Shown here: positions 59,373-64,000 of the stretch, in pieces
Layout of the letters: each line of letters opens with the position of its first letter
Position numbering within the stretch: position 1 is the first letter of the stretch
Assembly (NCBI RefSeq): GCF_042477335.2
Contig: NC_091247.1
Location: 65,212,501-65,276,500, forward strand
From: Ovis canadensis
Taxonomy: Eukaryota; Chordata; Mammalia; Artiodactyla; Bovidae
Direction of reading: 5' to 3'
Length of the DNA: 64,000 bases
Made by a program: the position numbers and the translations under genes
The notes under the pieces: model-generated
What the model was told of the DNA's origin: nothing
Seen by the model: the letters and a program-made list of their open reading frames with translations, nothing else
Database searches by the model: none

Positions 59373-61442
59373 CTCAAGAAAGAGAAAATCTGAAGACCAG
59401 TGGTCTGGGGGACTCAGTGAGGTACGAGAACACTAACTCTCTGCATGGCAGGGGGCAAGTCTGAAATGCTTTCATTATTTTTAAAAGCTAGAATTTTGAA
59501 ATAGTAACAAATACTCAATTAATTTTGTTCTCATTTGAGAAGAAACTGCACATTTGTTTTTAGCTTATGAGGGCTTCCTTGGGAATAAAGTTTCTAATAT
59601 ATGAGCCCTTCAGGGCTTCCTTAAAAGCAAAAACCACCTAATTTATAAAATTAGCCTTGTCTTCTTTTTGTGAGCTTGTTGCTATGCTATTATTTGTTGG
59701 CCTTTCCTACCTATTCACAATGCATACAGTATTTCAATCATGACTCTATGTCAATAGCTTCAAAAATCTGAATTTATCCTATGAAATTCCCCTTACTGTG
59801 ACCCAGGCTCACAGGTGTAGCCACTGAATACCCACCTCCTCCTCTCATTCACATGGACTGATTTCCCTTAACTATGTTAAGAAAACATAGCTATCTGCAT
59901 TTCTCAAATATTTTCAAAATACCTTTACATACATGTTTTCATGAAAAAGTTGGTTTACAGGAAGGCTGAACACATTAAAATGGATTTGACTCAAGACTTG
60001 ATTTTCTTTAGGCTTCTTTATGTTCTCTGAAATTCTAGATATGCGTAAATGGTTATTTTTAGTGGTACAACCACAAAGTAAAGTGTAAGCTGGTATCTCA
60101 ACTCTCTTTCCATCCTCTCTTGGACTTAGTCAGGGGCTTTGCACATATGGTGTAGTCACCCCACAGTTTTGCTGATGGTGATGATGCCGTAACAACATGT
60201 GTGGAATATCCACCCAAAGCAGGCATGTCATGTCTGGAAACAGCCTTGCATAACCAGTGTCGGAGGTAGAATAGTCTAGTCACCACTTTCTCTTGCCCTC
60301 AAGAAAGGAAATCAGAACGAGATGACTACAAGAAGATTCAATCAGAAGCAAGAGAACTTTGTTTTACTGCTGCTTTGGGGATTAGCAATGTGACCAAATG
60401 GGCTAAATCATATCCTCATGACCACTTACCAGATAAACTGGATCATTTCCAATATCTTTTTCACCACTAAATTCCAAGCTTAATTCTTCAGAACATCCAG
60501 GTCACTTCACCCGATTTGGGCAGAGTTTTTGACCAAGAACATACTATGGCTTCGTTTGGTTGATACCAACGTTGAAAATACCTAGATGATGAATGCTAAA
60601 ACTTCTGGATGATTGATTGAGTTTTCCTTTTTAGATAGTGTTTAGATTAGCTCTTAGGATGTGGCCAAGAGTTTCTTAGTTTCAGATCCCTGTACCCTGT
60701 CTTGTAGAGATATTTAGCAAAAAGGGACTCTCCAAGGGCTACTGTGCTATTCCACAGTGATTGCAGACCTAGGAGCAGGAGGCCCTTGGGGAACCTAAAA
60801 GCAGCTTGCTCTAAGTGTGGTTCTCCAGTACCAACCACTGATGACTCACCTGGCTTCACAGCAGCAGAACATCATTTTTCAAGGAGGCACAGAAGAGAAC
60901 CATGTTGTTCAGGTAAGGACACTTCAAGCATTCTGTGTATGTAAGTTAAGCCACAAAGAGAGTTCTGAAACACAGCGCAAACATCCTCCTTTAGAAGCAT
61001 CATAAAATCAACTCTAAACTCCCACCACTAGCTGCTGTAGACATTATCCAAATGCTTGACTGGGTACATTTTAGAGAAACTGGCTCACTTGATGATCTCC
61101 AAGATACAACCTGCTGTAAAGAAAAAAAAATGCCAGGAGACACAAAGGGGAGATGGATAAGCAATGGATTGTTGTAAGATGTTCTGATAAGACTAGATTT
61201 TTAAGTGACTTTAAGAAGTTGCCTAGGTATGTAAATAACTAAATCAAAGATAAATTTATGTCTGCTCAAAGAAAATGCTTGAATTGGTGGCACCTCCCTT
61301 TTCCTTTAATTAGGTTTAATGGATTTTAGGATTTGTTCATTATTGACCTAAAGCCATGGAACCCATTGGCTCAGATTATCTGCAAATCCTGTATTTGTAT
61401 CAGGCTATATTTTGTATCACCTGTGTAGAGAGGTGACACAAT
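59373..61442. other. unique non-coding sequence
   Basis: Would be upstream intron on the minus strand if the exon is real. No second exon or repeat stands out. Confidence 0.4.
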
Positions 61443-61655
61443 CAGATGGTTGTGAACTTGTACTCTGGAGACAAAAAGACTCAAGCTCTAACCTTTCCTC
61501 TTGCTTCTGTGACTTTGTGCAAGTCACGAAATTCTCAAGGTCTTGGTTTTTTTCCACCTGTAAAATGGGCTAACTTTCTCCACTGCACAATAGTTGATAA
61601 AGCTTAAATGATAGAAGCTCTGTTGACACGGTACCTTGCACATAGAAAATAATAT
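61443..61655 (+). mobile_element. MIR SINE
   Basis: Sense MIR words: 'tgtgactttgtgcaagtcacgaaattctcaagg', 'cacctgtaaaatgggctaac', 'ttgcacatagaaaataa'. The Bov-tA follows at its 3' end. Confidence 0.75.
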
Positions 61656-61662
61656 GTGGTGA

Positions 61663-61848
61663 AAAGCGAAGGTCACTCAGTAGTGTCTGGCTCTTTCGAC
61701 CCCATGGACTGTAGCCCATCAGGCTCTTCTGTTCATGGGATTCTCCAGATAAGAATACTGGAGGGGGTAGCCATTCCCTTCTCCAGGGAATCTTCCCAAT
61801 CCAGGGATTGAACCTGGGTCTCCTGCATTGCAGGCAGATTCTTCACCA
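61663..61848 (-). mobile_element. Bov-tA SINE
   Basis: Inverted copy from GTGAAAAGCGAAGGTCACTC to CAGGCAGATTCTTCACCATA; the last head bases are missing. Confidence 0.88.
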
Positions 61849-63319
61849 TAGTTACTATTAGTACACATAGGCTTCATATTCTTCATATTATAGTTGTCCT
61901 TTGATGAGTTCAGGCACTGTGGATGGCGTATTTACACGTGAATTACAACCAAACCAAGTCAGGTTCTGGATGAAAAGAAACGACTTTGACTCATGTCCAC
62001 ATGGCATTGGAACTGCTTGATAGTTGAGACTGAAGAAAAGCAAAACAGAGGACCAACACCTAGATTCAAAGACTAGCTCTCAGTTCCTGGGGCGGTGGGT
62101 GGGTAAAGATTTCAAGGATCCCCCAACCTGGTTTTCAAGTCAGGAAAACACCGAGTGTGTGGGGAGAGCAGAGACAGGAAAGGACAGGCTATTAGCTTAA
62201 TTCTGAAGTATGATCAAGCCCAGATCAGACCGGTGGGCAAAAAAATCTTAGTACAATGGGCAAAATGCCCTTTACGAAAAAGAACGATGGAGTCTTTCTA
62301 AGAAAGTTCCTGAAATCCTCTCAGTGGGAGAGGGCTCTTTAAGACAACTGGTGGGCCTTTTGGGTTATGCAAAAGTAGAAAGTCGATCAAACTGTATCTT
62401 GGGGAAACACAGCATTCAACTGTTAGGCAAGTTATCTTCACAGGAATTTTCAGTTTTCTTCAGTGGACTAGGAGGATGAAGGTGGGAGAAGGCTGGAAAT
62501 CTGTGGGGCGAGCAGAGGCATTCAAGATTAGAGTAGAAAGAGCAAGTGCAATGCCCGGAGACTGGGCCCCAGGGGAGACCATGGCCAGATGGACAGGCCC
62601 TGCAGTGACCACAGTTAAGACTCAGGAGCAGAGATGTCACACAATTAATTTAGAGTTGTTTTCTGTCCTATTCTGGAATCCTTTTTCACTATTAGAAACT
62701 GTCAATAAATGCATACTATGTATAATAACTCATTTTTTTGTGGTGCTTGAGGAAATGAAGACAATGCTCAGGAATGCAGCTGAGCTTTGTGGAGAGAGTT
62801 CAGAGAAAGGGAGAATTCTGAGTCAGGGTGCTGGAAGAGCATAGCATTTCCTATTCTCGCTCCACATTCCCAGAAAGCTTGGGGAAACCTAAATAATGGA
62901 GGCTGAAGCCGCTTCATTTTTATTTTAAAAGAATGACACAGGTATGCTGGAAGTTATTGCGGATCTCCAAGTTGTAGCTGTCTGTCAGGACAAGAATATG
63001 AAGAGGTGTCGCAGGGAAAAAAACCTCTCCCCCATCATCCACTTTACTGTGTAACATGTCCTGATGTCAGGGTGCTTGGGAACCAGGGAGAAGAGGTCTT
63101 GGAAAGGTTCAAGTCCTCCGGAAAGAAGGCCAAAAACATGCACACACACAAACAAACAAAAGGCAGAAAATGATGCCAAGAATTCCCTAAACTAGCCTGG
63201 GGAAAACACACAATGGAATTCAGTTTTAATATGAATGTCTCCTGCTGACAAATGCAGAACAGTTGAGATCCATCTAACTATCTTGAGAACTCTGCCCTAT
63301 CAGAAGCTGAGGAAGAGTG
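61849..63319. other. unique non-coding sequence
   Basis: No gene or confident repeat. The 122-codon frame at 62476-62844 has no splice or family support. Confidence 0.4.
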
Positions 63320-63500
63320 GAGAGGGCACAGGCTTTTGGAGGTAGGGACCTGGATTTGAATCCTGGTCCTGCCATACTTGTTCGATATATAAACTTGTAC
63401 ATGCAGTGAACTCTCCAGACCTCAGTTTGCCTAGATGTAAAATGGGAAGAATGCTCCCCATAATGATCTGGCACAAAGTCCGTGCTTTGTAAGTGGTATG
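63320..63500 (+). mobile_element. MIR SINE
   Basis: Sense order: 'acaggcttttggaggtagggacctggatttgaatcctgg', 'cctcagtttgcctagatgtaaaatgggaagaat', 'tctggcacaaagtc'. Confidence 0.78.
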
Positions 63501-64000
63501 TGGGATAATTTTTCCACAAATTCCCTTCTAGCCTACTAAACACACTTGTATTAGCTGCTCTAGAAATGGTCCAAAGAAAACTTATGCCCTTGGCCTTCAG
63601 CCAACTCGAGTAGATCAGTGATCAAAGTCCATTCGTCAACCCCAGCATCTTAGAGGAACAAAAAGGCATCTTATTCACCCTGTGCAAAAGCTTCTCTTTG
63701 CTTTGGTTTTCCTCGTTTGTTTGTTTTATTTTTTAAACAGCCCTTTCTAATTCCAGAAAGCTACCAAGCAGCACTGTGAGCTATACAATTTTTTACACAA
63801 AATATTTATCATATGAAAGAGCTAAGAAGCTTAATCTGGAAAAAATAAACAACGTGCAAAAGAAGAAGAAAAAATCAGGGCACTCAACATTTAAAATAAA
63901 CTTTAGAAATGGCAGCGTAGGAGAGTTTTTTTTAAGTCATTTGATTTAGTAATCTGTTGAGAAAATTAATGATTCAAACTAGTAGAAATGTTAGCACTTT
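63501..64000. other. unique non-coding sequence
   Basis: AT-rich; no gene or repeat recognised up to the window end. Confidence 0.45.

Noticed and set aside
62476..62844. 122-codon plus-strand open frame
   Set aside because: No splice context or recognisable protein; likely chance.

Overview
The window is mammalian nuclear DNA from a ruminant (cattle, sheep, goat or a close relative). The evidence is its repeats: BovB (RTE-type LINE), BovB-derived Bov-A2, Bov-tA tRNA-SINEs and a bovine-type L1, alongside older artiodactyl CHR SINEs and pan-mammalian MIR, L2, MER5A and MaLR-like relics. Most of it is repeat-studded, AT-rich, non-coding sequence of the kind found in gene deserts or very long introns. 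I find no complete host gene, no bacterial-type operon and no CRISPR array. All identifications come from reading the sequence; no search was run.

Layout. 1-4.9 kb: mostly unique DNA with a CHR SINE (2307-2639) and a GC-balanced block at 1.1-1.57 kb that may be conserved. 4.9-14.1 kb: a 5'-truncated BovB split by a near-full-length sense L1 (5462-13188) flanked by a perfect 12-bp target-site duplication. The L1 keeps a CpG-rich 5' UTR, ORF1 (one frameshift), ORF2 (two neighbouring nonsense codons) and an A-rich tail. 14.1-25 kb: Bov-tA, Bov-A2, BovB and MIR copies between unique segments. 25-35.5 kb: the least repeat-dense part, with AT-rich, homeodomain-motif-bearing blocks near 27.0-27.5 and 28.9-29.6 kb that look like developmental enhancers, then a CHR-1 SINE, a MaLR-type LTR, L2 and two Bov-tA.

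35.5-40.6 kb: a second L1, on the minus strand. Its 5' and 3' ends and an 18-bp target-site duplication are present, but an internal deletion joins ORF1 to the distal part of ORF2; a Bov-tA sits in its 5' UTR. 40.9-44.6 kb: an ancient L1 relic, MIR, three Bov-tA, and an old LTR-like repeat that contains a Bov-tA / tRNA-Val-like / Bov-tA block. 45-64 kb: long unique stretches, including another enhancer-like block at 46.4-47.0 kb, with scattered SINEs, MER5A and MIR.

The only host coding signal I can support is a possible minus-strand exon at 59195-59372: an open frame of about 59 codons between a pyrimidine-rich acceptor and a GTAAGT donor. If real, it places this end of the window inside a minus-strand gene that I cannot name. 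The window is therefore best read as transposon strata laid over a regulatory-looking gene desert. The more notable items are the nested L1/BovB pair, the internally deleted L1, the tRNA-containing SINE composite, the candidate exon and the putative conserved elements.
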